A DNA stretch of 64,000 nt from Hydrocarboniphaga sp. (GCF_028291725.1 NZ_JAQGNT010000040.1:55173-119172), one strand, 5' to 3'; positions 34,301-42,862 are shown, counted from the first letter of the stretch. Notes: generated by a model not told the origin, from the sequence alone. Numbers and translations: made by a program.

Positions 34301-34955
34301 GGTCAGGAGTGTTTAGTCGTTGGCCGGCTGCCTGGGGTGTCGCGACGTGCTTGGGCAACACGCCCGTGCTCATTCAGCCGCGCTGATTCGTCGAAACCGA
34401 CGATTTTTCCGTTCCTCGCGAAGGTGCACCATGCATCTGTCGGCAGGGCCTCAGAAGCGGGCCCGCCAGCCGGCGGATGGTTTCCCGTAGCGACCAGGTC
34501 GTCGGTAGCTCCATTTGGGAACAGAAAAAGTCTCACGATGTTTTAGCGTAACCAGCATGCACTGCATCAGTGCTCTTTGTCCCTGCTGCAGGAACACAGA
34601 CGAAATGGGGCGAGGGCTTCTGAACGTATGCTTGTGCGTGATAATCAATCGATGCCAGGTCGATCTCAAGCTGCGAAATGGCCACGATCAAGTTGAACGA
34701 GAACGAGGAAGTCACCAGCAACACAGTGCGCTGCCTTGTTAAAGGGGCGGTCAGGCTGAACAAGACCCTTGGCAATCCCACAGCCGTTTAGTGCCATGGA
34801 AATACCGCCCGGCAACGGCTCCCGGCCGGCGTGCCGGTGTGTACCGATCTGCAGGCTCCACGTGTCGCGCCGATTGACATTGCGATGGGCGGCCTGGGAA
34901 ATCCGGAGTGCCTGCATCAGGCAGAATTGCGGTGGGTATCAACGGAGGTCGTCGA
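34301..34955. other. 655-base region without a recognisable gene
   Basis: Open frames here on either strand give no recognisable protein, and none has a convincing ribosome site. The only structured element seen is the operator-like palindrome at 34388. It marks the boundary between the catabolic island and the ordinary chromosome. Confidence 0.55.
34388..34403. promoter_or_regulatory. palindromic operator-like site 8 (orphan)
   Basis: Arms TCGTCG and CGACGA around AAAC, the same core as the other island sites, but the spacer differs from CTTC. It is 88 bases after the TetR stop and has no adjacent gene start. Confidence 0.4.
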
Positions 34956-35375
34956 ATGAAGTATCGCGTATCGCCAGAAGATGACCGATTTCGGCGGGCC
35001 TTCGAGGCCCTGCAAATTGACGCCGGAGAGTTTGATCATGCGGCGCATGTGCGGCTGGCCTACGCCTACCTGTGCGAAGACTCGGTGGAGGGAGCCGTCG
35101 GGCGTATGAAGGGCGCGCTTCTGGCGTTTCTTGCGCATCTCGGCGTTGGTGAGTCCAAGTACCATGAGACGATCACTCGAGCATGGGTGCTGGCGGTCGA
35201 TCACTTCATGAATCGGTCGGCGGCTTGTTCATCGTATGCGGAGCTGGTCCGCATCAGCCCGCAGTTGCTCGACAGCAGGATCATGCTCACGCATTACTCG
35301 GCCGATGTGCTGTTCTCTCCTGCGGCTCGCAAGGCCTTCGTTGAACCGAACATTCAATCCATCCGTCCGTCCTGA
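34956..35375 (+). CDS. conserved hypothetical protein
   Basis: A 139-residue protein of unknown function. The ATG at 34956 has ACGGAGG upstream; a frame extension from 34908 is unlikely. Visible features are FDHAAHVRLAYAYL (about 26-39) and YHETITRAW (about 70-78), a spaced His/Glu pattern that could bind metal. It is helical throughout, with no signal peptide or membrane segment. I do not recognise the family. Confidence 0.7.
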   Translation: MKYRVSPEDDRFRRAFEALQIDAGEFDHAAHVRLAYAYLCEDSVEGAVGRMKGALLAFLAHLGVGESKYHETITRAWVLAVDHFMNRSAACSSYAELVRISPQLLDSRIMLTHYSADVLFSPAARKAFVEPNIQSIRPS

Positions 35376-35444
35376 GGTGGGTTGTTGCTGGCGCCCCCTT
35401 GCACCTGGAGGATCGTTCTCACTGGAGCGCGCATCGCCCCCTGT

Positions 35445-35510
35445 GTAGAGCGGGTCATAGCCGCGACTGTGCCGTTCCAGGCCTCAGTCGCGGGTGTGAC
35501 CCGCTCCTAC
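35445..35510. repeat. paired REP-type palindromic repeat (GTAGGAGCGGGT family)
   Basis: Two inverted units (left arm degenerate, reading GTAGAGCGGGTCATAG; right arm ending CCCGCTCCTAC) about 15 bases apart. The family recurs at 36928 and 60799. Confidence 0.75.
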
Positions 35511-35660
35511 AGTGCAGTTGGTGTTCCGATGGTGTTCGTCGATCACAGCCCGCTGGTGAAGGCGTACCAAGTGAGCACTGCCAAGCAACCGGACCATAAA
35601 GCCGGCATGCGCGGTAATGTATGCGTTCTGCGCTGGAATTACCGCAAGGAGACGACGACG

Positions 35661-36053
35661 ATGAATGAGTTCACAGCGGAAGCCTCTGGTCTGAGCCAGG
35701 TCGGCCAGATCGCCGTCCCGGTCAGTGATATCGATCGGGCAGTTCAGTTTTACCGGGATGTGCTTGGCATGAGGTTTTTGTTTCAGGTGCCGCCCGGCCT
35801 GGGCTTCTTCGATCTGAACGGCGTTCGCCTGATGCTGGATGGCCCGGCCAAGGCGCAGGCCGGGAACAGCTCGGTGATCTACTACAAGGTCCCGGATCTT
35901 GAGGCTGCGTTTGCAGCGCTGTCGCAGCGAGGCGCTCAGTTCGAGGCGGGGCCGCATTTGGTCGCGAAGATGTCGGATCACGAATTGTGGATGGCCTTCT
36001 TCCGTGATCCGGACCAAAACCTGCTCGCGCTGATGAGCGAAGTGAGGCCGTGA
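35661..36053 (+). CDS. VOC-family (glyoxalase/bleomycin resistance-like) protein
   Basis: A 130-residue vicinal-oxygen-chelate protein. The first beta-alpha-beta-beta-beta module starts at VGQIAVPVSDIDRAVQFYRD (about 15-34). The second holds VIYYKVPDLEAAFAAL and ends in WMAFFRDPDQNLLALMSE. The ATG at 35661 is preceded by AAGGAG; upstream in-frame codons run through a repeat. The substrate is unknown, since such proteins act as lyases, dioxygenases or antibiotic-binding proteins. Confidence 0.88.
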   Translation: MNEFTAEASGLSQVGQIAVPVSDIDRAVQFYRDVLGMRFLFQVPPGLGFFDLNGVRLMLDGPAKAQAGNSSVIYYKVPDLEAAFAALSQRGAQFEAGPHLVAKMSDHELWMAFFRDPDQNLLALMSEVRP

Positions 36054-36080
36054 TGGCTCGGCGCGCCGCTTGATCCGCAC

Positions 36081-36533
36081 ATGACCGCTGACGAGGCCAT
36101 GTCGTTTGTTCGGGAGCATGGCATCGTGCTGACGGCGGCCCGCGGCCCTGTCCCGTGTTTGGCAGAAGCCATTGCCCGGGAGCCGATCAAGGGGAGCTGG
36201 TGGGCGCATCCCAAGGGCCGGCAGATTTTTGCGGTGTTGCAAAAACTCAGCGAGTCGCCGGAAATTCTGGTTTGCCGCCTGGTCAATGGGAAGGTGACGC
36301 TGGTTCATCGGCGGCTGTGGCCTGCGCTGATCAGGCTCGCGGATCAGTTCGAGCCCGGTCAGCTCGCACAGGTGCATCAAGAGCACACTTCTGCGGGGCA
36401 TCATGTGGCGCACGATGTCCCTTATCCGCAGTGGGTTCCTGAAGCCGCCTTCGAAGAGGCGCAGCGTCTCAGCAAGGCGGATGCGCTAAAAGCATTGGGG
36501 CCGATCGGCCGCCGGAAAACGCGGCACGTTTAG
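36081..36533 (+). CDS. conserved hypothetical protein
   Basis: A 150-residue soluble protein with no recognised catalytic motif. It contains VREHGIVLTAARGPVPCLAE near the N terminus, GSWWAHPKGRQIF at about 38-50 and KVTLVHRRLWPALIRLA at about 72-88. It resembles a widespread family of uncharacterised proteins. It starts 27 bases after the VOC gene stop, so the two may be co-transcribed. No clear Shine-Dalgarno sequence is visible. Confidence 0.7.
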   Translation: MTADEAMSFVREHGIVLTAARGPVPCLAEAIAREPIKGSWWAHPKGRQIFAVLQKLSESPEILVCRLVNGKVTLVHRRLWPALIRLADQFEPGQLAQVHQEHTSAGHHVAHDVPYPQWVPEAAFEEAQRLSKADALKALGPIGRRKTRHV

Positions 36534-36576
36534 GCGTAACCATCGTTTGTTTCAGAAAAAGCGGAGCGAAACGGAC

Positions 36577-36903
36577 ATGTCGATCCCAGAGCGCGACTGG
36601 AAACTGTTTCGGGAATTGCGTGAGCTTGCCTTGGACCGCTTTTGCAAGCGCGTTCTTGTCGAGGTCGCGGCGCTTGCCGACAGTGATCTGCTGTCGGCCC
36701 ATGAGCGCTACAGAAACCTCTATCAGCTCATACATCGCCGCGACAAGGAACTGGCGCAGTTGTTCGACGACCCGAGGCGTTCGAACGCGTCGATACAGCT
36801 CCGCCTGATCTACGCTCGTGGTCTATTCACCGCCGATGAGGTCGATCGGTTCAGTGCCGAAACACGAAGTGAAATGACTCGTGCAGGTCTTGGCGTGCCG
36901 TAA
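36577..36903 (+). CDS. small conserved hypothetical protein
   Basis: A 108-residue helical, charged protein (MSIPERDWKLFRELRELAL at the start; DDPRRSNASIQL and ARGLFTADEVDRF later). The ATG at 36577 was chosen over an in-frame start at 36547 because AAAAAGCGGAGCG precedes it. The family is not recognised. It may belong to a short transcript with the two genes before it. Confidence 0.65.
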   Translation: MSIPERDWKLFRELRELALDRFCKRVLVEVAALADSDLLSAHERYRNLYQLIHRRDKELAQLFDDPRRSNASIQLRLIYARGLFTADEVDRFSAETRSEMTRAGLGVP

Positions 36904-36927
36904 GGCGCCCGACGCCGAGCTGCAGCA

Positions 36928-36994
36928 GTAGGAGCGGGTCATACCCGCCACTGTGCCGTTCAAGGCCTCAGTCGCGGGTATGACCCGCTCCTAC
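36928..36994. repeat. paired REP-type palindromic repeat (GTAGGAGCGGGT family)
   Basis: Inverted units GTAGGAGCGGGTCATACCCG and its complement, separated by 15 bases. It follows the hypothetical gene stop by 25 bases. Confidence 0.82.
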
Positions 36995-37074
36995 AGCAGC
37001 GGCGACCGATGGTCGGTACGCGGCCAGAATGCTGTTCACCGATTGCAGTGCAATCGATGCGCTGGCGGGGCCTC

Positions 37075-37100
37075 ACGTCGGCAAAGGATTGCCGACCTAC
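37075..37100. repeat. single REP-type repeat (GTCGGCAA family)
   Basis: One unit, ACGTCGGCAAAGGATTGCCG then ACCTAC, whose internal arms CGGCAA and TTGCCG can pair. The paired form occurs at 45130, 49181 and 54893. Confidence 0.72.
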
Positions 37101-37131
37101 GATTCAAGTGCGCGGTGGTTTCATCACCGCG

Positions 37132-37554
37132 CTACTCCAACCCGCTGTCGATCAGCGTGCGCTTGAGCTTTTCCAGCAGCCGGCGCTGCTTCTTGTCCGG
37201 CCGCACCGATTCGAACGAGGCGTTCTGGATGCGGCGCTGGTCGGCTGCCTGTTCGCGCTGCCGGCGGCTGGTTTCGGTTTCTTCGTAGAGCTGGCGTGCG
37301 ATCGGCGCGGCGCCGCGCTGGTCCGACAGGCCTTTGACGATCACCTCGAGTTCGTCGAAGCCCTGGCGCAGCCGGATGCGGGCATTCAGCGCGACCGATT
37401 TGGCGGGCTTGGCGCGATCGCCCTCGTAGCGGACCTTGCCGCCGTCAATGGCTTCCTGCGCCAGGCTGCGGGTCTTGTAGAAGCGTGCTGCCCACAGCCA
37501 TTTGTCCAGGCGCACCGGCCCGAAATCGCTGCTGCCCGAATCTTTTGCGCCCAT
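37132..37554 (-). CDS. hslR: heat-shock protein 15 homologue, S4-domain RNA-binding protein
   Basis: A 140-residue S4-domain protein resembling E. coli Hsp15, which recycles free 50S subunits carrying nascent chains. The S4 fold begins with VRLDKWLWAARFYKTRSLAQEAIDGG (about 14-39) and VALNARIRLRQGFDE. The C terminus is rich in Arg, Gln and Lys, as in Hsp15. The ATG at 37554 gives the normal length; an upstream in-frame start would overlap the MFS gene. It follows that gene by 16 bases on the same strand. Confidence 0.9.
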   Translation of the reverse strand: MGAKDSGSSDFGPVRLDKWLWAARFYKTRSLAQEAIDGGKVRYEGDRAKPAKSVALNARIRLRQGFDELEVIVKGLSDQRGAAPIARQLYEETETSRRQREQAADQRRIQNASFESVRPDKKQRRLLEKLKRTLIDSGLE

Positions 37555-37570
37555 GCCGCGAAGCCTACCC

Positions 37571-38830
37571 TCAGGCAGGCTGCTCGGCATGGCGCACGGC
37601 CGAGCGGGTGTAGTGCGCGGCCAGCAGCAGGCCGGCGCCCAGCAGCAGCGCCGCCAGCCAGAACGGCGCGCCCGGCCAGGGGTGATGCGTCGCTGACGGC
37701 GCGATGAAGTAGGCGAAGCTCAGGTTGAACAGGCTGGGGCCGATCACGCCGGCTATGCCCATCAGGCTGGCATTGGCGCCCTGCAGGCGGCCCTGCTCGC
37801 TGGGGCTGACGTAGCGCGTCATCAGGCCCTGCGCGGACGGCCCGAACAGGCCCATCAGCGAAATCATCGGCAGCCCGATCCAGAACAGGGTCGGGGTCGC
37901 GGCCGATGCCCACAGCGCCAGGCCGACGGTGCCGAAGCACAGGCCGGCGAGCAGGGTGGGGCGCTCGCCGAAGCGCGCGACGCTGCGCCGCACCAGGCCG
38001 CCCTGGACGATGATCCCGCAGACGCCGACCGCGGTCAGCGCCCAGCCGACCTGGCCCGTGGTCCAGCCGTAGCGATAGCTGGAATAGATCACGAAGGTGT
38101 TGGAGAACACTTGATGCGCCAGTTGAAACAGGCCGTAGACGCCAGCCAGGCCGAGCAGATCCGGGTGCGCGCGCAACAGGTTCAGCGCGCCCACCGGGTT
38201 GGCGCGGCGCCAGACCAGTATTGCCGTGCGTTTGGCCTTGGGCAGCGACTCGGGCAGTACCAGCCAGCCGTAGGCGAAGTTGGCCAGCGCCAGCGCCGAG
38301 GCGATCCAGAACGGTAGCCGCGGATCGACGCTGCCGAGCACGCCGCCGACCGCGGGGCCGATGACGAAGCCGACGCCGAAGCCGGCACCGATCACGCCGT
38401 AGCCGGCGGCGCGCTTGGCCGGCGTGGTCACGTCGGCGATGTACGCGCCGGCGGTCGCGAAATTGGCCGCGGTGATGCCCGAGATCAGCCGGCCGACGAA
38501 CAGCCAGGCCAGGTTCGGCGCCAGCGCCATCAGCAGGTAATCCAGGGCCAGGCCGAGACAGGACACCAGGATCACCGGGCGCCGGCCGTAGCGGTCGGAC
38601 AGCATGCCGAGCAGCGGCGAGAACAGGAACTGCATCAGCGCCCAGGCAGTGCCGAACAGCGCCAGCATGCCGGCGGCCTGAGCGGTGTTGCCGCCGGAGA
38701 AGCTCTCGACCAGCTTGGGCAGCACCGGGATCACCATGCCCAGGCCGAGCACGTCCAGCAGCACGGTGAAGAAAATGAACAGCAGTGCGCCCCGGCGGAT
38801 GCCGGTGGGCTCGGTTGTGCGATCAGTCAT
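37571..38830 (-). CDS. MFS transporter, TetA-like drug:H+ antiporter family
   Basis: A 419-residue inner-membrane transporter with 12 predicted hydrophobic helices. FIFFTVLLDVLGLGMVIPVLP is the first helix. The MFS motif A, GMLSDRYGRRPVI, follows helix 2. GFGVGFVIGPAVGGVLGS is the motif C glycine and proline pattern of antiporters. It resembles TetA(TCR)-type exporters, but the substrate cannot be deduced. It is transcribed divergently from the truncated haemoglobin, with only 17 bases between starts. Confidence 0.88.
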   Translation of the reverse strand: MTDRTTEPTGIRRGALLFIFFTVLLDVLGLGMVIPVLPKLVESFSGGNTAQAAGMLALFGTAWALMQFLFSPLLGMLSDRYGRRPVILVSCLGLALDYLLMALAPNLAWLFVGRLISGITAANFATAGAYIADVTTPAKRAAGYGVIGAGFGVGFVIGPAVGGVLGSVDPRLPFWIASALALANFAYGWLVLPESLPKAKRTAILVWRRANPVGALNLLRAHPDLLGLAGVYGLFQLAHQVFSNTFVIYSSYRYGWTTGQVGWALTAVGVCGIIVQGGLVRRSVARFGERPTLLAGLCFGTVGLALWASAATPTLFWIGLPMISLMGLFGPSAQGLMTRYVSPSEQGRLQGANASLMGIAGVIGPSLFNLSFAYFIAPSATHHPWPGAPFWLAALLLGAGLLLAAHYTRSAVRHAEQPA

Positions 38831-38847
38831 CTGTTTTCCGGCTTACC

Positions 38848-39270
38848 ATGTCTCTCATCATGCAAATCACTTCAAGCGACACCCCGACAACCGGCACTCT
38901 GTACGAGTTGCTCGGCGGCGAGACCGGCCTGCGACGGCTGGTCGACGCCTTCTATGACCGCATGGATCGCGAAGCGTCCTGTGCGGGGATCCGCGGCCTG
39001 CATCCCGACAGCCTGTCAGGCTCGCGCGACAAATTCTTCTGGTTCCTGTGCGGCTGGTCGGGCGGCCCCGACCTGTACCTGCAGCGCTTCGGCCATCCGC
39101 GGCTGCGTGCCCGGCACCTGCCTTATCCGATCGGCGAATCCGAGCGCGACCAATGGCTGTCCTGCATGCAGGGCGCGATGACCGAAGCGGAGGTACCCGA
39201 GCCGGTCCGGCGGCGCCTGACGAGCTCGTTCTTCCAGACCGCGGACTGGATGCGCAACCAGCCCGGCTGA
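38848..39270 (+). CDS. truncated haemoglobin, group II
   Basis: A 140-residue group II truncated globin. It has LYELLGGETGLRRLVDAFYDRM (helices A and B), FFWFLCGWSGGPDLYLQRFGHP, the proximal His in RARHLPYPI, and the invariant Trp in ERDQWLSCM (G8). It probably binds O2 or handles NO and peroxides. The ATG at 38848 or the in-frame ATG at 38860 could be used. It shares a short divergent promoter with the MFS gene. Confidence 0.9.
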   Translation: MSLIMQITSSDTPTTGTLYELLGGETGLRRLVDAFYDRMDREASCAGIRGLHPDSLSGSRDKFFWFLCGWSGGPDLYLQRFGHPRLRARHLPYPIGESERDQWLSCMQGAMTEAEVPEPVRRRLTSSFFQTADWMRNQPG

Positions 39271-39301
39271 GTGTGAAGCAAAGGTCGCGCCTGATGCAGC
39301 G

Positions 39302-39332
39302 GTAGGTTGGGGTGAGCGCAGCGAACCCCAAC
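39302..39332. repeat. single REP-type repeat (GTAGGTTGGGGT family)
   Basis: A unit beginning GTAGGTTGGGGTGAGCGCAG and ending CGAACCCCAAC, with a TTGGGGT/ACCCCAA-type stem. It lies between two convergent genes. The paired form is at 56287. Confidence 0.75.
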
Positions 39333-39340
39333 ATTGGCGC

Positions 39341-40831
39341 TCAATACTTCGCCAGCACCGCCTGGATATCGTTGCGCGCCGCTTCCATCGACTTGTACAG
39401 CGGCACGTGCTGCATCTTCGGGCCGCCGTTGACGATCACCGCGAACGCCATCCAGCCGCCGTTTTTCTTGCGCAGGTAGCCGGCGATGCCGCAGACCGAG
39501 CGCGGCTCGTTCATCGTCCCGGTCTTCAGGGTAACCCGGTCCAGCCAGTCGGCATTGCCCTGGCGCACGAACGCGAACGGTGCCTGGCGCGGTACCACCA
39601 GGCCGCCGTAGAAAGCCGGGAAGTTGCGCGTGTCGCGGTACTGGTGGCTGAGCAGGCCGATCAGGTCGTCGGCGCTCAGCTCGTTCTCCGGGGTCAGGCC
39701 GCTGCCGCTGAACATCTGTGGCGGCTGCGGCTTGGGGCCGCGGGTATCGTCGCGGGTGCTGGCGACGAAATCGGCCAGCGCCTTGGCGGCTTCGGCGAGC
39801 TGCGCCGGCGGCTTGGCCAGGCGCGCGGCGCCGAGGTTCAGCGTCAGCAGGTCGGCAATGTAGTTGTTGGAATAGCGCAGCATGCGGCCGAGCTGCTCGC
39901 GCAGCGCCAGGCCTTCTGTCTGCGCCAGTACATGCGAGCTGCCGGCCAGCGGACCGTAGACCACTGCCACGTCGCTGCCACCGACCTTGATGCCGAACTC
40001 GACCAGCATCTCGCGCAGCGTCTGCCCGGCGCCGAGCGCCGGGTTCGACATCGCGCGGAACACGCGCTGGTCCATGCCCAGCGGGATGGTGCCGCCGACC
40101 CGCAGCAGGTCCTGGCCGTCGCGGGTGACGCGCTCGACCCAGAAGGTGTTCTTGCCGTTGGCGGCGACCGTGTTGATGCTGCCCTCGACCGGCACCGGCA
40201 AGCTGGCGGTGCCGCAGCCGCGGGTCTGCGCGGGCTCGCCGACCGAGGCCCCCTGCACGTAGACGCACCAGGTGCCGTAGTCGACGCCGACCGCGGCCAG
40301 CGGCACGTTGAACGCGGTGTCGCTGCGCTCCAGCGCCTCGCAGCGGTCGATATTGTCGCAGCCCAGCGGGCCGTAGGCCGGGTTGACCACCACCTTGCCG
40401 CTGATCGCCTCGACGCCGGCGCCGCGCAGCTGCGCGACCAGCAGCCACAGCGACTGGTGGTCGAGCGTGGCATCGCCCTCGCTCTGCAGCACCAGGTCGC
40501 CTTCGAGGCGCTTGTCCTTGACCGCGCCCAGGCCGAGCAGGCGGGTCTGGAAGGCCTTGTCCGCCGGCCAGGCGTCCAGCGCGGCGGCGGCGACCGCGAT
40601 CTTGGTCACCGAGGCCGGAGCCAGGCGCTGCGCAGGATTCAGGGTCTGGACAAGCTGGCGGCTGTCGAGGTCGTAGATCGAGGCGGTGACGAGCGCGCCG
40701 TCCGACTGCAGTTTCTTCAGCGCGGTAAAGTCCGCCAGAGCGGGGGCTGAGAGTGTGACGAGGGCCGCGGCGAGGCATCCCGCGGCCAGGCGCCGGAGCG
40801 CGGGAGCTGAGCACAAAGCAGGCTGGGGCAA
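39341..40831 (-). CDS. dacB: D-alanyl-D-alanine carboxypeptidase/endopeptidase (PBP4 type)
   Basis: A 496-residue class C penicillin-binding protein of the DacB type. It has a signal peptide (LAAGCLAAALVTLSAPALA), then the three active-site motifs PASVTK (SxxK, about residue 73), YSNN (SxN) and LKTGTMN (KTG), with the large insertion typical of PBP4. It acts in the periplasm on peptidoglycan cross-links. The frame opens at a TTG at 40831, which is an uncertain start. It is divergent from gph. Confidence 0.92.
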   Translation of the reverse strand: MPQPALCSAPALRRLAAGCLAAALVTLSAPALADFTALKKLQSDGALVTASIYDLDSRQLVQTLNPAQRLAPASVTKIAVAAAALDAWPADKAFQTRLLGLGAVKDKRLEGDLVLQSEGDATLDHQSLWLLVAQLRGAGVEAISGKVVVNPAYGPLGCDNIDRCEALERSDTAFNVPLAAVGVDYGTWCVYVQGASVGEPAQTRGCGTASLPVPVEGSINTVAANGKNTFWVERVTRDGQDLLRVGGTIPLGMDQRVFRAMSNPALGAGQTLREMLVEFGIKVGGSDVAVVYGPLAGSSHVLAQTEGLALREQLGRMLRYSNNYIADLLTLNLGAARLAKPPAQLAEAAKALADFVASTRDDTRGPKPQPPQMFSGSGLTPENELSADDLIGLLSHQYRDTRNFPAFYGGLVVPRQAPFAFVRQGNADWLDRVTLKTGTMNEPRSVCGIAGYLRKKNGGWMAFAVIVNGGPKMQHVPLYKSMEAARNDIQAVLAKY

Positions 40832-40875
40832 ATCCGGTAACTCCTGATGTCTTTCCAGGGAACACAGACACGCGA

Positions 40876-41556
40876 ATGCGGCTGATTATCTTCGATCTCG
40901 ACGGAACCCTGGTCGATTCTCTGCCCGACCTGGTGCAGGCGGTGAACGCGGCGATGGCCGACTACGGCTGCCCGCCGGTCGGCCGCGAACGGGTGGCGCC
41001 GTGGGTCGGCCGCGGTTCGCGCGTGCTGCTGCAGCTCGCGCTCGATCATCACGCTGTCGACAGCGCGGCGCCGGGTTTCGACTTCGAACGCGCGTTCGCG
41101 CGCTTCATGGTGCATTACGGCGAGCACCTGCTCGGCGAGACGCGCCTTTACAAGGGCGTCGCCGATACGCTGGCGGCATTGTCCGGGCGGGGCATCACGA
41201 TGGCGGTGTGCACCAACAAGCCGGAACGCTTCGTGGCGCCGCTGCTGCAGGCGCTGGGCATCGGCCATTATTTCGCCGCCCTGCTCGGCGGCGACTCGCT
41301 GGCAGAGCGCAAGCCTCACCCGGCGCCGCTGCTGCATCTCGCACGACAGTTCGGTGTCGCCCCCGGCGACTGTCTGATGGTCGGCGACTCTCGGCATGAC
41401 GTCGAGGCGGCGCGCGCGGCCGGTATGGCCGTGGTCGGGCTGAGCTACGGCTACGGCGGGGATCGGGATTTTGCGATAGCGCCGCCCGATCGGGTGCTGG
41501 CGGCGATGGCTGAACTGCCGGCGTGGCTCGACCATTGCAACGCGCGGCTCCGATAA
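40876..41556 (+). CDS. gph: phosphoglycolate phosphatase (HAD family)
   Basis: A 226-residue HAD phosphatase. It has FDLDGTLVDS (about 5-14; Asp nucleophile and acid/base), CTNKPERF with the motif II Thr, the motif III Lys in ERKPHPAP, and VGDSRHDVEAARAAG (motif IV). The cap domain sits between motifs I and II, as in Gph, which removes 2-phosphoglycolate. Whether it acts on phosphoglycolate or another small phosphate is not certain. The pqi genes follow after 39 bases. Confidence 0.9.
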   Translation: MRLIIFDLDGTLVDSLPDLVQAVNAAMADYGCPPVGRERVAPWVGRGSRVLLQLALDHHAVDSAAPGFDFERAFARFMVHYGEHLLGETRLYKGVADTLAALSGRGITMAVCTNKPERFVAPLLQALGIGHYFAALLGGDSLAERKPHPAPLLHLARQFGVAPGDCLMVGDSRHDVEAARAAGMAVVGLSYGYGGDRDFAIAPPDRVLAAMAELPAWLDHCNARLR

Positions 41557-41595
41557 CGAGCCATGCAAACCCGATAACTGCGCCAAACTGCGTCC

Positions 41596-42213
41596 ATGTC
41601 CGAAGCCCCGATCGTGATCTGCGAACACTGCGACGCGGTTTACCGCCGCCGTCCGCTGGCGCTCGGGCAGCTGGCGCGCTGCAGCCGCTGCGACGGGCCG
41701 CTGTATCGGAACCGGCCGATCGATCTGGACGTGATGCTCGCGCTCGCGGTCGCCGCGCTGATCGTGCTGGTCATCGCCAATGTGTTTCCGATCGTGAATC
41801 TGCAGGTTTCGAACGATGACCGCGAGGCGACGCTGTGGGGCGCGATCCTGGCCACCTACGACAGCGGCGTTGGCTTTGTCGCGCTGCTGGCCGCGTTGAC
41901 GGTGTTTTTCTACCCGCTGCTGCAATTGCTGCTGTACCTGCACGTGCTGCTGCCGCTGCGCTTCGGCATGCGCGGCGCCGGTTTCAACACCTCGATGCAC
42001 CTGCTGCGCGCGATGCAGCCCTGGAGCATGGTCGAAGTGTTCGTGCTCGGCGTGCTGGTTGCGCTGGTCAAGCTGTCCAGCATGGCCGAGGTGACGCCCA
42101 AGCTCGGCATGTGGGGTTTCGCGCTGCTGACGGTGCTGCTGACCTGGCTCAACAGCTTCGACATGCACCAGCTCTGGGATATCGCCGAGGAGCGCTGCAG
42201 TGGCCGCGACTAA
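41596..42213 (+). CDS. pqiA: paraquat-inducible protein A, first half
   Basis: A 205-residue integral membrane protein equal to the first half of E. coli PqiA. It has a zinc-ribbon-like CEHC and CSRC pair (about 8-35), then hydrophobic helices beginning VMLALAVAALIVLVIANVFP. In E. coli two such modules are fused in one chain; here the second is a separate gene overlapping this one by 14 bases. It is part of the PqiABC lipid-transport system of the envelope. Confidence 0.88.
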   Translation: MSEAPIVICEHCDAVYRRRPLALGQLARCSRCDGPLYRNRPIDLDVMLALAVAALIVLVIANVFPIVNLQVSNDDREATLWGAILATYDSGVGFVALLAALTVFFYPLLQLLLYLHVLLPLRFGMRGAGFNTSMHLLRAMQPWSMVEVFVLGVLVALVKLSSMAEVTPKLGMWGFALLTVLLTWLNSFDMHQLWDIAEERCSGRD

Positions 42214-42862
42214 GGACGCGCCGCTGGCCACGGCCGTGATCGGGGCCACGATCACGGCCCAAGATCTCGGCGTCGCGGGGTGCACCGCTTGCGGCCAGGT
42301 GGTGCGGCTCAGCGAGAACTGCGACGGCGCGCCTTGCCCGCGCTGCAACGCGCCGCTGTGGCATCGCAAGCGCTATTCGTTTTCGCGCACCTGGGCGCTG
42401 TTGATCGCCGCCGGCATCCTGTATATACCGGCGAATCTGCTGCCGATCATGCGCACCCGCACCTTGGGCGGCGCGGCGCGCGACGACACCATCCTGAGCG
42501 GCGTGGTCGAGCTCTGGCAGGCCGGGTCCTGGGACCTGGCGGTCATCGTGTTCGTTGCCAGCATCCTGGTGCCGGTGGTCAAGATCGGCATGCTGGTCGT
42601 GCTGCTGGTGACGTCGCAGCGCGGTTCGCACTGGGCGCGGGTCAACCGCAGCCGCATGTACCGGCTGATCGAGTTCGTCGGCCACTGGTCTATGCTCGAT
42701 GTGTTCGTTGTCGCGCTGATGGCCGCTCTGGTGCGCTTCCAGAGTCTGGCCGACGTGACGCCGCGGCCGGGGGCGGTGGCTTTCGGCGCCGTCGTCGTGC
42801 TGACGATGCTGGCGTCGCGGCGCTTCGATCCGCGGCTGATCTGGGACCCTGCTCCAAAATAA
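42200..42862 (+). CDS. pqiA: paraquat-inducible protein A, second half
   Basis: A 220-residue protein equal to the second PqiA module. It has its own CTACG and CPRCN zinc-ribbon-like cysteines (about 29-57), then membrane helices (WALLIAAGILYIPANLLPIM and later). It starts with a GTG inside the end of the first gene. Both halves are intact, with their own cysteines and start, so this is a gene split rather than a frameshift. PqiB follows after 16 bases. Confidence 0.88.
   Translation: MAATKDAPLATAVIGATITAQDLGVAGCTACGQVVRLSENCDGAPCPRCNAPLWHRKRYSFSRTWALLIAAGILYIPANLLPIMRTRTLGGAARDDTILSGVVELWQAGSWDLAVIVFVASILVPVVKIGMLVVLLVTSQRGSHWARVNRSRMYRLIEFVGHWSMLDVFVVALMAALVRFQSLADVTPRPGAVAFGAVVVLTMLASRRFDPRLIWDPAPK

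Noticed and set aside
2709..34403. CRISPR-like spacing of the recurring palindromes
   Set aside because: The sites are single, kilobases apart and in promoters, with no regular spacing or cas genes.
41596..42862. Frameshifted single pqiA
   Set aside because: Each half has its own start codon, zinc-ribbon cysteines and membrane segments, so two genes explain the sequence better than an error.
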